Positions 51,375 to 61,029 of a stretch of 64,000 nucleotides of DNA are shown piece by piece. The first letter of the stretch is position 1. Each line of letters opens with the position of its first letter. The stretch is taken from NCBI RefSeq assembly GCF_947488945.1, contig NZ_CANLBS010000010.1, positions 124,001 to 188,000 on the forward strand, given 5' to 3'. This DNA is from an uncultured Streptomyces sp. (GTDB lineage: Bacteria; Actinomycetota; Actinomycetes; Streptomycetales; Streptomycetaceae). The notes below the pieces were generated by a model. The model made no database searches. It was not told the origin of the DNA and worked only from the letters and a program-made list of their open reading frames with translations. The position numbers and the translations under genes are program-made.

Positions 51375-52805
51375 ATGCCGTCCCCCCTGTCAGCGGACCG
51401 ACCGGCCCCCCAGCCGGGCGGACAGCTCGCCGTCGACACGTTGATCCAGAACGCCCGACGACTCCGGGGCGACCTCGACGCGATACGCCAGGACGCCGCG
51501 CGCACCGACGAGGACGACGCGCTGCTCCGCTGGCAGCGCGCGCTCTGCGATCTCGCCGAACGCCACCTCGACGATCTCGGCACCCGGCTCGGCCAGCTCA
51601 GGGACGGCATCACCTCCGACGGCGTGACGGCCCCCGCCCCTGCGCCACGTGCGCAGGCGCCGGCCCGTCCGGAGCCCGGCGCCGCGTCCGGCCTGGCCGG
51701 CAGCGCCGAATGGAACCTGCTGACCGACGACGTGAGCTGGTCGCCGGAGCTGTACGCCGTCTTCGGCCGCGACCCCGCAGCGGGCCCGCTCTCGCTCGAC
51801 GAACTGCCCTACGTGCTGATCCCCGAGGACCAACCGGTGCTGACCGCCATGGTCACCGGCTGTCTGATCGACGGAAAGCCGCTGGACGGCGAGTTCCGCG
51901 TCCGCCGGCCCGACGGCCGGATGAGCACCCTGCACATGACCGGCGAGCCGGTGCTCGACGCCGACGGCTGCACCGCTTCCATGTGGGCCGTGCTGCGCGA
52001 CGTCAGCGCACTGCGCGACGGTCAGCGGCAGGTCGCCGAGAGCCGCGACTCCCTGACCCGGCGGGACCACATCGCCCGGACGGAACGCCGGATGGCCGTG
52101 GAACTCCACGAGACGGTGCTGCCCCCGTGGCGCGGCTCCCTCCGGCTGCCCGGACGCGGACCCGGCGTCCTGGACGTCGCCGCCCACTACCTGCCCCCCC
52201 GGTCGGGCGACCTGGCCGGCGGGGACTGGTACGACGCCCTGGCGCTGCCCGACGGCGGCACCCTGCTCAGCGTCGGCGACCTGGCCGGCCGCGGCATCCC
52301 CGCGACTTCGGGCATGGCGATGATGCTGGGCGCGCTGCGCGGCATGGCGGTCGCCGGCATCGAACCCGCCGCCCTGATGGGCCACCTCAACCACCTCCTC
52401 GGCTCGACGATGCCGCCCGCGCTGGGCAGCGCGCTGTGCTGCCGCTACGACCCCGCGACCGGCGTGCTTTCCTGGGCGCAGGCGGGGCACCCCGCCCCGC
52501 TGCTCTTCCGGGCGGGCGAAGGCCACCCGCTCACCCCGCCCGACGGTGTACTGCTGGGCGCCGCGACCGGCGTCCGGTACGAGCAGGAGAACGTGACCCT
52601 GCTCCCCGGCGACCTGCTCGTCCTGCACACCGACGGGCTCACCCGCGGCGGCGACCGGGGCGCGTCGGAGCGGTTGCTCGCCCTGGCCCCCCGGCTGGCG
52701 GAAGCCGACTCGGCGCGGGAGTGCGTACGGACCGTGGTCGCGGCGTGCGGCGGCACCGGACGGCCCGACGACGCCTGTGTGCTGGTCGCCCGCGTGGGGG
52801 CGTAG
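51375..52805 (+). CDS. PAS-domain PP2C (SpoIIE-type) serine phosphatase
   Basis: This 476-residue protein has an N-terminal helical segment (about 20-75), a PAS domain (SAEWNLLTDDVSWSPELYAVFG, about 112-220) and a SpoIIE-type phosphatase domain (about 250-475) with GGDWYDALALPDGGTLLSVGDLAGRG holding the metal-binding Asp residues, then LHTDGLTRGG and RPDDACVLV. Such phosphatases dephosphorylate anti-sigma-factor antagonists in partner-switching systems. No anti-sigma or antagonist gene adjoins it. ATG 51375 follows CGGAG. Confidence 0.93.
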   Translation: MPSPLSADRPAPQPGGQLAVDTLIQNARRLRGDLDAIRQDAARTDEDDALLRWQRALCDLAERHLDDLGTRLGQLRDGITSDGVTAPAPAPRAQAPARPEPGAASGLAGSAEWNLLTDDVSWSPELYAVFGRDPAAGPLSLDELPYVLIPEDQPVLTAMVTGCLIDGKPLDGEFRVRRPDGRMSTLHMTGEPVLDADGCTASMWAVLRDVSALRDGQRQVAESRDSLTRRDHIARTERRMAVELHETVLPPWRGSLRLPGRGPGVLDVAAHYLPPRSGDLAGGDWYDALALPDGGTLLSVGDLAGRGIPATSGMAMMLGALRGMAVAGIEPAALMGHLNHLLGSTMPPALGSALCCRYDPATGVLSWAQAGHPAPLLFRAGEGHPLTPPDGVLLGAATGVRYEQENVTLLPGDLLVLHTDGLTRGGDRGASERLLALAPRLAEADSARECVRTVVAACGGTGRPDDACVLVARVGA

Positions 52806-52904
52806 GCGTACGGACCCTCGGGCGCAAAGGCTCCCGCGGGCGCGCCGGAGATCCGGTCGGTCCTGCGACTCCCGTCAACCGTCCTTGTTCGTCGGCCCCC
52901 GAGG

Positions 52905-54383
52905 TCAGATCGTCGAGTTCCTCGTCTTCTTCGCCTGCTGGGGCATCACCCGCTCCAGTTCCTCCCGCAGCGGCCCGATGGTGCGGTGCGAGGAGTACTG
53001 CGCGGAGAGCCGGTACATCTCGCGCAGCCGGTGCCAGGTCCGGTGCGAGGAGGTCTCCCCCATGGAGACCAGCGCCAGGCGGGCGTACCGGTCCGCCTGC
53101 TCGGGCTCGTCCCCGATGAGGCAGGCCGACGCGAGCGAGATGTAGTCGAAGAGCCGGGAGCGCTGGCGTTCGTCGACGCGCAGTTCCAGCGCCCGCTTGG
53201 CGTGGCGCTGGGCGATGACCGCCGCGGCCGGCTCGAACTCGGCGAGGGTGCGGTAGGCCAGGGCCTGCATGCCGTACAGGTCCGCCTCGTCGAACATCTG
53301 CATCCAGCTCGGTGCCTCCTCCTTCCCCCGGTCGGAGACGAACAGTTCCTCCGCCTCGCCGAGCGTGCGGCGCATGGCCTGGCCGCGGCCGAGCGACGCC
53401 TGCGCCCACGCCTCGATGGTGTGCAGCATGGCGCGGGTGCGCGGCAGCGCCTCCTCGCCGGAGCCCGACTTGGCGAGCTTCATCAGCTCCAGGGCGTCGT
53501 CGGCGCGGCCCAGGTGCACCATCTGGCGAGCCGCGCGGGAGAGCGCCTCGCCGGCCCGCGGGCGGTCGCCACCCTCGCGCGCCGCGTGGGCGGCGATGAC
53601 GAAGTACTTCTGCGCGGTGGGTTCGAGGCCGACGTCGTGGGACATCCAGCCCGCGAGCACGGCCAGGTTGGCGGCCACGCCCCACAGGCGTTTCTGCAGG
53701 TGCGGGGGGTGGCGGTAGGCCAGGATGCCGCCCACCTCGTTGAGCTGGCCGACCACCGCCTTGCGCTGGAGGCCGCCGCCGCGGGCCGCGTCCCACTTGC
53801 GGAACACCTCGACGGAGGTCTCCAGGGCGGCGATCTCCTCGGAGCCCACCGCGGCTGCTTCGTAGGCGTCGTAGCCCGCCAGGTCGGCGGTGGCGGGGCC
53901 GTCCCCCGTCGCCGTGCCGGGCGCGGTGTGCAGCCATTCGTTCAGAGGGCCGGTGAGGGCGGAGCCCGCGGTGACCGCGGCGCCCGCGGTCACCAGGCCG
54001 CGTCGGTTGAGCATGAGGTCCATTCCCGTGAATTCGGTGAGGACCGCAGCCGTCCGCTCGGGCGCCCACGGCAGGCCGTCGGGATTCTGATCCTTCCCGG
54101 CGGCCCGCCGCTTTCCTGCACGCCCGCGTCGGCCGAACCCGAGGTCCTCGATGGTCACGACACGACCGAGCTGCTCGGTGAACAGGGCCGCCAACACCTC
54201 GGGTACGGGATCGCGGGGGGATTCCCCCATGTCGATCCAGCGCCTCACCCGCGAGGTGTCGGTGGCCAGTTGGGGGTGGCCCATGGCCGCCGCCTTCCGG
54301 TTCACCATTCTCGCGAGTTCGCCCTTGGACCATCCGGCCATGCCGAACAGGTCGGAGAGGCGGGTGTTGGGTTGTCCGGTCAC
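52905..54383 (-). CDS. NsdA-like transcriptional repressor of antibiotic production
   Basis: The 492-residue protein has an N-terminal helix-turn-helix-like region (RLSDLFGMAGWSKGELARMV, with DTSRVRRWIDMGESPRDPVP) and helical TPR-like repeats from about 150 on (ADLYGMQALAYRTLAEFEPA). It closely follows the sequence I recall for NsdA of S. coelicolor, a negative regulator of antibiotic production and sporulation. GTG 54383 (VTGQPNTRLSD) is preceded by GGGGG. Repeats of CCTGGCG lie 62-102 bases upstream. The gene is divergent from an APH-fold gene. Confidence 0.85.
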   Translation of the reverse strand: MTGQPNTRLSDLFGMAGWSKGELARMVNRKAAAMGHPQLATDTSRVRRWIDMGESPRDPVPEVLAALFTEQLGRVVTIEDLGFGRRGRAGKRRAAGKDQNPDGLPWAPERTAAVLTEFTGMDLMLNRRGLVTAGAAVTAGSALTGPLNEWLHTAPGTATGDGPATADLAGYDAYEAAAVGSEEIAALETSVEVFRKWDAARGGGLQRKAVVGQLNEVGGILAYRHPPHLQKRLWGVAANLAVLAGWMSHDVGLEPTAQKYFVIAAHAAREGGDRPRAGEALSRAARQMVHLGRADDALELMKLAKSGSGEEALPRTRAMLHTIEAWAQASLGRGQAMRRTLGEAEELFVSDRGKEEAPSWMQMFDEADLYGMQALAYRTLAEFEPAAAVIAQRHAKRALELRVDERQRSRLFDYISLASACLIGDEPEQADRYARLALVSMGETSSHRTWHRLREMYRLSAQYSSHRTIGPLREELERVMPQQAKKTRNSTI

Positions 54384-54444
54384 GTCAAGCCCCCAGGTTC
54401 TCGGCTGACTTGACACTAACCCGCTGTCAGATGCGTGGCGACTA

Positions 54445-54485
54445 TTCGCCAGGGTTCGCCAGGGTGCGCCCAATCGTGCGCCAGG
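54445..54485 (-). repeat. CCTGGCG direct repeats upstream of the NsdA-like gene
   Basis: TTCGCCAGGG occurs twice head to tail (54445-54454 and 54455-54464) and TGCGCCAGG once more at 54477-54485. On the transcribed strand this reads CCTGGCGAA twice and CCTGGCGCA once. They lie in the divergent promoter region and may be regulator sites. Confidence 0.55.
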
Positions 54486-54613
54486 CCGCATCCGTTGTCA
54501 GGTAGGAACGCGCCACCCCGCCCGGCAGCCCTCGGTACTCCCCAGGGTGCCGTACGGTCGCCGGCCGGGGCGGCGCACGTCACTTGTCGGCGCGCGAAGG
54601 GATCTGTTCGCCC

Positions 54614-55750
54614 ATGTACACAGCCTCGTCCCCCGTGTCCGCCCCGGCCCGGCCGCTCCGCCCCAGAGGCACGGCCGGGGGGCCGTACCTCGCCCCGCTG
54701 CCCGGTGCGACCGCGCAGGGACCGGGCCGGCCCCGGCGCCCCGCGGGGCCGGGCGGTCAGCCGGTCAGCGGCCGGATCGACCTGTCGGGCCCGCAGGGGG
54801 CCCAGGTGCGCATGGCCATCGCCTCGGTGCAGCGCATCTGCCCGGAGTTCAACCCCGTGCAGGTCCTGCGGCGGAGCAGCCGGTCGGTGCTGATCGTGGG
54901 GATGACGGGGCGGACGACCGCGGTGGCGAAGTGTTTACTGGACCACTCCCCCGCGTGGACGGAACGGTTCCGGCACGAGATAGCGGCGTACCGCGCGTTC
55001 GTCCGGCACCGCCCCCCGGTGCGGGCGCCCCGGCTGATCGCGGCGGACCCGGAGAACTGCACACTGGTGATCGAGCGGATGCCCGGACGGGTGGCCGCCC
55101 TGACGCGCCACCCCGTGGAAGCGCCGCCCCGCGCGGATCTGCGGGCGGTGCTCGGCGCGGTCAGCAGGATCAACGAATGGCGGCCGCAGGCGGGGCTCTT
55201 CGAGGCCCCGCTGGACTACGCCTCGCGGATCTCCCGCTACCACGAGCTCGGCCTCTTCACCGACCGGGATCTGGGGGACCTGCAGAAGCTGCTGCACGGT
55301 CTCGCGCACGCGGGCGGGCGGCAGGGCATGGGCCAGTTCTGCCACGGTGACGCGCTGCTCTCGAACATCCTGCTGTCGCCGACCGGCCCGGTGCTGGTCG
55401 ACTGGGAGCACGCGGGCTGGTACCTGCCCGGCTACGACCTGGCCACACTGTGGACGGTCCTGGGCAGTGTCCCGGGCGCGCGCCGGCAGATCAGCCAACT
55501 CGCGCAGGCACGGGGAACGGCCGCCCGGGACGCCTTCCTGGTGAACCTGATGCTGGTGCTCACCCGCGAGATCCGCACCTACGAGACCGCGGTGCAGCGG
55601 ACCATGCGGGAGCCCGGACCCGCCACCGCGACCCAGGACCGGCCCGGCGCGTTGTTCTCCGGCGAGGAGCAGCGACTGCTGCTGCGGCGGTTGCACGACG
55701 ACTGCGCGATGGCGCGGCGGGCCGTGCGCGCGGCGGTCGGCACGCGCTGA
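54614..55750 (+). CDS. APH-fold phosphotransferase (aminoglycoside phosphotransferase/choline kinase family)
   Basis: The 378-residue protein has the kinase catalytic motif FCHGDALLSNILLS (Asp and Asn) near residue 247 and VLVDWEHAGW near 265. These are the Brenner and metal motifs of the family. The first 60 residues are Pro/Arg-rich and probably unstructured. The substrate is not predictable; many members do not act on antibiotics. It is divergent from the NsdA-like gene. Confidence 0.9.
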   Translation: MYTASSPVSAPARPLRPRGTAGGPYLAPLPGATAQGPGRPRRPAGPGGQPVSGRIDLSGPQGAQVRMAIASVQRICPEFNPVQVLRRSSRSVLIVGMTGRTTAVAKCLLDHSPAWTERFRHEIAAYRAFVRHRPPVRAPRLIAADPENCTLVIERMPGRVAALTRHPVEAPPRADLRAVLGAVSRINEWRPQAGLFEAPLDYASRISRYHELGLFTDRDLGDLQKLLHGLAHAGGRQGMGQFCHGDALLSNILLSPTGPVLVDWEHAGWYLPGYDLATLWTVLGSVPGARRQISQLAQARGTAARDAFLVNLMLVLTREIRTYETAVQRTMREPGPATATQDRPGALFSGEEQRLLLRRLHDDCAMARRAVRAAVGTR

Positions 55751-55775
55751 CCGCACGCGGCGGCGCGAGCAGTAC

Positions 55776-55816
55776 CCCGGCGGGGGCCGGTGCCGACACA
55801 CCGGTCCCCCGCCGGG
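55776..55816. terminator. Bidirectional hairpin
   Basis: Arms of about 17 bases (CCCGGCGGGGGCCGGTG and its near complement) with one mismatch surround a 6-base loop. It lies between the convergent kinase and amidase genes. Confidence 0.8.
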
Positions 55817-57157
55817 TCAGCCCACCCGTACGACGTCGACGTCCGACGCCTTGACGAAGCCGACGCGGTGGCCGATCTGGACCGTCAGGTACGTCTCCGG
55901 GCCGGTGAAGTAGGTGTGGTCGTAGGGCTGCGAGGAGTCGATGGTGGGCGCGTGGTAGTAGCCCGTGGGGGCTTCGCCGCCGCCGGGGAACGACTGGCCC
56001 GCTCCGATCGTGTAGAGGAGCGGGGCCCCGGTCCGGCCGCCGGTGAAGCCGGCCGGGTAGTCGGCCGCCGCGGGGTAGGCGACGCCGTACACGGGGACGT
56101 CGGTGCGTCCGGGCTTGGGGCGTACCACGGTGCCGCGGGTGGGGGTGAGCACATGGCTGCCCTCCGGGGTGCGGAGCCACGCCTTGGCGCCGTACCACCA
56201 GATCGCGGTCCAGCCGGGCGCCCGGTCGGCGACGACGGCCTGCTGGGTGGCGCTGATCTTGCTGCCCCAGTCGGCGGCGCAGTCGGTGCCCACGCCGCCG
56301 GGGTGCAGTCCGGGGTCCGCGAACAGGGGTGCGTCTTCGGTGGGGCCGGTGTGCAGCGGTACGGCGCTGCTGCCCTGGACGGGCAGGTCCGTGTCCTTCT
56401 CGCAGTCGCGGAACGCCTGCCGGTTGGCGTCGAACCCGGCCGTGACGGTCACCAGGGGGCTGTTCCTCGCGGCGGCGGGGCGCGCGGCCTTCGCCTCCTG
56501 GCGCAGGAGCTTCATGAAGCGGTTCCAGTCCCAGTAGGGGCCCGGGTCCCAGTGCATGCCGCCGGTCCCGGCGGCGGAGGTCGGCGGGACGCCGTCGTGG
56601 CCGAGGATGTGCTGCCGGTCGAGCGGGATGTCGTGCACGCGGGCGAGATGGGCGACCAGTCGGGCGGTGGAGCGGTACATCGCCGGGGTGTACCACTGGG
56701 CGCCCTGGGCGGCGTAACCCTCCTGCTCGATGCCGATCGAGTGGGTGTTGACGTACCAGTTGCCCGCCTGCCAGGCGATGTCCTTGGTCTTCACCATCTG
56801 GGTCACGTGCCCGTCGGACGACCTCACCACGTAGTGGGCGGAGGTCTTGCTCGCCGGGTTCTGGAAGAGCTTCAGGGTGGAGTCGAAGCCGACTTCGGTA
56901 TCGTGCAGGACGATGTAGTCGATCTTGTTGGTGCGGGGCCGGTCCGCGGTGTCGTAGTTGCCGTACGACTCCTTGTCGGCCGGGTCGCCGGTCTGCCGGT
57001 AGGCGGCCGGCACCCAGTCGCAGGCGAGGCCGCGCGGGCATTCGGGGCGGACCGCGTCGGCGGGCCGGGCTCCGGCGGCGGGGGCGAGCAGGGTGGCGCT
57101 CAGCGTGCCGGCCGCGGCCAGGGCCACCGCGAACCTGATCTTCGTCTTCGACGTCAT
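55817..57157 (-). CDS. Secreted N-acetylmuramoyl-L-alanine amidase (amidase_2/PGRP type)
   Basis: The 446-residue enzyme should cut the lactyl-peptide bond of peptidoglycan. A signal peptide (about 1-35, AGARA) precedes the amidase domain (about 75-230): DYIVLHDTEVGF with the zinc His, HSIGIEQEG and QHILGHDGVPP with further ligands. The C-terminal part (about 250-446) has Gly/Trp/Tyr-rich repeats (DAPLFADPGLH, WWYGAKAWLR, VPVYGVAYPA) like an SH3-type wall-binding region. AGGAGGG lies before ATG 57157. Confidence 0.92.
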   Translation of the reverse strand: MTSKTKIRFAVALAAAGTLSATLLAPAAGARPADAVRPECPRGLACDWVPAAYRQTGDPADKESYGNYDTADRPRTNKIDYIVLHDTEVGFDSTLKLFQNPASKTSAHYVVRSSDGHVTQMVKTKDIAWQAGNWYVNTHSIGIEQEGYAAQGAQWYTPAMYRSTARLVAHLARVHDIPLDRQHILGHDGVPPTSAAGTGGMHWDPGPYWDWNRFMKLLRQEAKAARPAAARNSPLVTVTAGFDANRQAFRDCEKDTDLPVQGSSAVPLHTGPTEDAPLFADPGLHPGGVGTDCAADWGSKISATQQAVVADRAPGWTAIWWYGAKAWLRTPEGSHVLTPTRGTVVRPKPGRTDVPVYGVAYPAAADYPAGFTGGRTGAPLLYTIGAGQSFPGGGEAPTGYYHAPTIDSSQPYDHTYFTGPETYLTVQIGHRVGFVKASDVDVVRVG

Positions 57158-57583
57158 GGGGGCAGCCCTCCTGCCGTCCGGTTCCGGTGGGCCGGCGCCG
57201 GGCGATCCGTGCATGGTGTGGTGGCGGCACACTCTGTTGCGCGGGGTGACGGCACGTCAAGGGGCGGACGGATGCGGCCCCATCCGCCACTGGACCGGAC
57301 CACTGGCACCGGCTGTGACCTGCGGTGTGAAAGCCGGGAGTGGGACGGACACCGCCCGCGTTACCGGAGTTTTACCCGGCACGGGCCGGACCGTCGCTCG
57401 GTCGACGCGCCTACCGGCGCTCCGTCGATGCCAGGTCCGGCACACCACTGGCGCTCCGACCGTGGCGATTATGTGACTAATGCCCGTTCCGCGTAACCCG
57501 GATGGCCCAGGGGTAGGGCTCCGCCGACAGGACCATGTCGCGCGCGGCGCGTGCGACGGATCTTTGGAAAGGCACCCACGCAC
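57158..57583. promoter_or_regulatory. Divergent promoter region of the amidase and geosmin synthase genes
   Basis: No gene is present. The segment GATTATGTGACTAATGCCC around 57466-57484 is a local AT-rich stretch about 110 bases before the geosmin synthase start and is the likeliest promoter for it. Confidence 0.4.
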
Positions 57584-59821
57584 ATGGCACAGCCCTTCTC
57601 ACTGCCCGACTTCTACGTCCCGTATCCGGCGCGGCTCAACCCCCACCTGGAGGAGGCACGGCAGCACACCCGGGAGTGGGCGCGCGGCATGGGCATGACG
57701 GAGGGATCGGGCATCTGGACGGAGGAGGACCTGGAGGCCCACGACTACGCGCTGCTCTGCGCGTACACGCATCCGGACTGCCCGGCCGAGGTCCTCTCGC
57801 TGGTGACCGACTGGTACGTGTGGGTCTTCTTCTTCGACGACCACTTCCTCGAACTGTTCAAGCGGCACCCGGACCGCGCCGGGGGGAAGCGGTATCTGGA
57901 CCGGCTGCCCGCGTTCATGCCGATGGAGCGCGGCGCGGCGGTTCCGGAGCCCGCCCATCCGGTGGAGGCGGGCCTCGCGGACCTGTGGGCGCGCACGGTG
58001 CCGGCCATGTCGGACGCCTGGCGGGCGCGGTTCGCGGAGTCGACGCGGAACCTGCTCAACGAGTCGTTGTGGGAACTGGCGAACATCAACGAAGGGCGGA
58101 TCGCCAACCCGGTCGAGTACATCGAGATGCGCCGCAAGGTGGGCGGTGCCCCCTGGTCCGCGGGTCTGGTGGAGTACGCGGCGAGTGCCGAGGTGCCCGC
58201 GCGGGTGGCGGACTCCCGTGCGCTGCGGGTGCTGCGGGACGCCTTCTCGGACGCGGTCCATCTGCGCAACGACCTGTTCTCGTACCAGCGGGAGGTCGAG
58301 GACGAGGGGGAGAACAGCAACGGCGTGCTGGTGCTGGAGAAGTTCCTCGGCTGTACCACCCAGGAGGCCGCCGAGGCCGTCAACGACCTGCTCACCTCGC
58401 GCCTCCAACAGTTCGAGAACACCGCGCTGACAGAGCTGGCCCCGCTGTCCGTGGAGCGCGGTCTGGACCCGGCGGAGAACGCCGCGGTGCTGGCGTACGT
58501 GAAGGGGCTGCAGGACTGGCAGTCCGGCGGGCACGAGTGGCACCTGCGCTCCAGCCGGTACATGAACGGCGGCGGGGTGGAGCCGGTGCCGGGCTTCGGG
58601 CCGGTGGCGGGCGGCTTCGGGATGGCGGCGGCGTCGATCCGCTTCACCCCCCGCTCGGAGGCGGCCCGGATGCGCGGCCACAGCCATGTGCCGCACCGGC
58701 GGGTGGGGCCCTCGCTGCTGCCGGCGTTCGACCTGCCCTACCGCGCGAGGCTCAGCCCGCACCTGGACGGCGCCCGGGTCCGGGTCGTGGAGTGGGCCCG
58801 ACGGATGGGTGTCCTGCGGGCCCAGCCGGGGCTGCCGGGTTCGCACATCTGGGACGAGGACCGCATCCGGGCGATCGACCTGCCGCTGTGCGCGGCGGGC
58901 ATCCGCCCGGACGCCACCCCGGACGAACTGGACGTGTCGTCGGCCTGGCTGGCCTGGGGCACCTACGGCGACGACTGGTTCCCGGTGGTGCACGGGCGGA
59001 CCCGCGACCTGGCGGGCGCCAGGGCGGCCAACGCCCGGTTGTCGCTCTTCATGCCGCTGGACGCCGGCGCGACGCCGGAGCCGGTGAACGCGCTGGAGCG
59101 AGGGCTGGGCGACCTGTGGACGCGGACCGCGGGAGGGCTGGACGAGGACGGGCGCCGCGACTTCCGCCGCGCGGTCGAGGTCATGACGGAGAGCTGGCTG
59201 TGGGAGCTGGCGAACCAGGCACAGAACCGGATTCCGGACCCGGTGGACTACGTCGAGATGCGCCGGCTGACGTTCGGCTCCGACCTCACGATGAGCCTGT
59301 GCCGACTGGGGCACGGGAGGAAGGTGGCACCGGAGGTCTACCGCAGCGGCCCGGTGCGGTCGCTGGAGAACGCGGCCGCCGACTGGGCGGCCCTGCTCAA
59401 CGACCTGTTCTCGTACCAGAAGGAGATCGAGTACGAGGGCGAGGTGCACAACGGCGTCCTGGTGGTGCAGAACTTCTTCGGCGTGGACTATCCGACGGGC
59501 GTCGCCGTGGTGCACGACCTGATGACGTCGCGGCTGCGCCAGTTCGAGCACGTGGCGCAGGTCGAACTTCCGGTCCTGTACAAAGACTTCGGCCTGGACG
59601 CGGAGGGCAGGGCGACCCTGGAGGGTTATGTGCACGAGCTCAGGAACTGGCTCGCGGGCATCCTCGTGTGGCACCGGGAGTGCCGGCGCTACCGCGAGGA
59701 GGACCTGCGGAGGGAGAGCCGGGGCGGTACGGCGTGGCAGCTCGACGGGCCGACGGGGCTGGGCACGGCGGCGGCTCAGCTGACGCGGTCGCTGGCCCGG
59801 ACGGCCGCCGGCCGGGGGTAG
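57584..59821 (+). CDS. geoA: Geosmin synthase (germacradienol/geosmin synthase)
   Basis: This 745-residue bifunctional enzyme makes geosmin, the earthy odour compound, from farnesyl diphosphate. The N-terminal half (about 1-340) makes germacradienol and has DDHFLE (about 86) and NDLFSYQRE (about 228). The C-terminal half (about 375-745) finishes the reaction and has GDDWFP (about 466) and NDLFSYQKE (about 605). The C-terminal aspartate motif reads DDWFP where S. coelicolor has DDYYP, as I recall. The ATG at 57584 (MAQPFSLPDFYVPYP) with GGAAAGG is the standard start. It stands alone, as is common. Confidence 0.97.
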   Translation: MAQPFSLPDFYVPYPARLNPHLEEARQHTREWARGMGMTEGSGIWTEEDLEAHDYALLCAYTHPDCPAEVLSLVTDWYVWVFFFDDHFLELFKRHPDRAGGKRYLDRLPAFMPMERGAAVPEPAHPVEAGLADLWARTVPAMSDAWRARFAESTRNLLNESLWELANINEGRIANPVEYIEMRRKVGGAPWSAGLVEYAASAEVPARVADSRALRVLRDAFSDAVHLRNDLFSYQREVEDEGENSNGVLVLEKFLGCTTQEAAEAVNDLLTSRLQQFENTALTELAPLSVERGLDPAENAAVLAYVKGLQDWQSGGHEWHLRSSRYMNGGGVEPVPGFGPVAGGFGMAAASIRFTPRSEAARMRGHSHVPHRRVGPSLLPAFDLPYRARLSPHLDGARVRVVEWARRMGVLRAQPGLPGSHIWDEDRIRAIDLPLCAAGIRPDATPDELDVSSAWLAWGTYGDDWFPVVHGRTRDLAGARAANARLSLFMPLDAGATPEPVNALERGLGDLWTRTAGGLDEDGRRDFRRAVEVMTESWLWELANQAQNRIPDPVDYVEMRRLTFGSDLTMSLCRLGHGRKVAPEVYRSGPVRSLENAAADWAALLNDLFSYQKEIEYEGEVHNGVLVVQNFFGVDYPTGVAVVHDLMTSRLRQFEHVAQVELPVLYKDFGLDAEGRATLEGYVHELRNWLAGILVWHRECRRYREEDLRRESRGGTAWQLDGPTGLGTAAAQLTRSLARTAAGRG

Positions 59822-59858
59822 CGGAGCCGCCCGACGGCCCGGCCGGCCCCGCGGAGGC

Positions 59859-59919
59859 GCGGGGAAACGTCCCGGCGTATCCCTGCACCTCCGCGGGAGA
59901 TGCGCAGGGACGTTTCCGC
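59859..59919. terminator. Large inverted repeat after geosmin synthase
   Basis: GCGGGGAAACGTCCC (59859-59873) pairs with GGGACGTTTCCGC (59907-59919), enclosing a smaller CCCTGC/GCAGGG stem. It lies between convergent genes. Confidence 0.7.
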
Positions 59920-59944
59920 GGTCGCCGGGGGCCGGGCCGCGGGG

Positions 59945-60445
59945 TCAGCCCTGCTGGAAGAGCTCCGCGGGCAGCGGCTTCAGCAGCGCGTACAGGTCGT
60001 CGGTGATGGGCCGGTCCCAGCTGGCGATGGTGACGAGCACGCCGTCGCTGCGGTCGAACTGGACGCAGGCGATCCGGCTCTCGGAGAGCTTCACCCGGCG
60101 CACGATCATGAGGTTGTCGCCCTGCATGACCGGCATGTCCTCGGTGCTGGTGACCTCGACCGGCTCGTCGTTCTCCAGGGCGAGGAGCAACTGCGCCACC
60201 TCGAAGGGGACCTGGCCCTCCTCGGTCTCGCGGGCGGGCGAGCCCTCCGGGAGGTTGCCGATGATCATGGCCGGGCCGCGGCCGCCGTACAGGTCGTACC
60301 GCAGGAAGACGCCCTGGCAGGTCCCGTCGGGGGCGGGCAGCAGACCGGCGCCGAGGTTCCCGGGCCAGTCCCCGGGGTCCATGGCCAGGACATCGAAGTC
60401 CGGGCCCGCGGGAGTGGCGGCGCTGCGACGGCGGAGGAAGGACAT
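59945..60445 (-). CDS. Conserved hypothetical protein
   Basis: The 166-residue protein begins MSFLRRRSAATPAGPDFDVL and contains VFLRYDLYGGRGPAMIIGNL and MPVMQGDNLMIVRRVKLSES. It looks like a soluble alpha/beta protein with acidic patches. I recognise no family. ATG 60445 is chosen because the longer frame upstream lacks coding character. It is convergent with geosmin synthase and shows no operon partner. Confidence 0.72.
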   Translation of the reverse strand: MSFLRRRSAATPAGPDFDVLAMDPGDWPGNLGAGLLPAPDGTCQGVFLRYDLYGGRGPAMIIGNLPEGSPARETEEGQVPFEVAQLLLALENDEPVEVTSTEDMPVMQGDNLMIVRRVKLSESRIACVQFDRSDGVLVTIASWDRPITDDLYALLKPLPAELFQQG

Positions 60446-60554
60446 GCAGACATGGTACGTGGCCCGGCTCACGTTCCGGAGCGGCCCCCGGCATGCGGTC
60501 CGGCGGGGCACTCCGGCCGCGCGGCGGCCCCGCGCGCCCGGCTCGCGGGCGCGG

Positions 60555-60965
60555 TCAGCAGGATGCGCCGGACTCGGCGGCCAGGGCTTCCAGAACGGCC
60601 ACGGCCTCGGCGGACCGGTCGTACGGGACGAAGAGGTGGTCGTGGTGGTATCCGGCGACCACGTTGCAGCTGATGCCGGCGTCGGTGAGGGCGAGGGAGA
60701 CGGCGGCGGTCAGTCCGACGGCGTCCAGCGCGGAGTGCACCCGCAGGGTGATCCAGCCGGCCGTGAAGTCGTGGCCGAGCCCGGCGGCCTCCGCCTCGCC
60801 CTCGGGCAGCACGAGCGTCAGCCCCTCGCGTTCGGCCACCGTCACGACCGGGTGCACGCCGCCGGGCGCCGTGCCGCCGGGCACGCTGGTGAAGACGTAC
60901 CGTCCCGGCTGCCGCTCGGGCCGCAGGGTACGCAGCAGGGTGCGGAGGTCGCGCTCACCGGTCAT
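60555..60965 (-). CDS. ACT-domain protein
   Basis: The 136-residue protein has two ACT-like beta-alpha-beta units: GRYVFTSVPGGTAPGGVHPV with VTVAEREGLTLVLPEGEAEA, and WITLRVHSALDAVGLTAAVS with LTDAGISCNVVAGYHHDHLFVP. It resembles the ACT-domain proteins of the PF10000/PF13840 type that bind small molecules such as amino acids. The role is unknown. ATG 60965 is used. Confidence 0.85.
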   Translation of the reverse strand: MTGERDLRTLLRTLRPERQPGRYVFTSVPGGTAPGGVHPVVTVAEREGLTLVLPEGEAEAAGLGHDFTAGWITLRVHSALDAVGLTAAVSLALTDAGISCNVVAGYHHDHLFVPYDRSAEAVAVLEALAAESGASC

Positions 60966-61029
60966 GGCTCCAGGCTACGGCGGCGGCGCCGCGGCGAGGG
61001 CCGGGACACCGGCTGCGCCGCGCGCCGGC

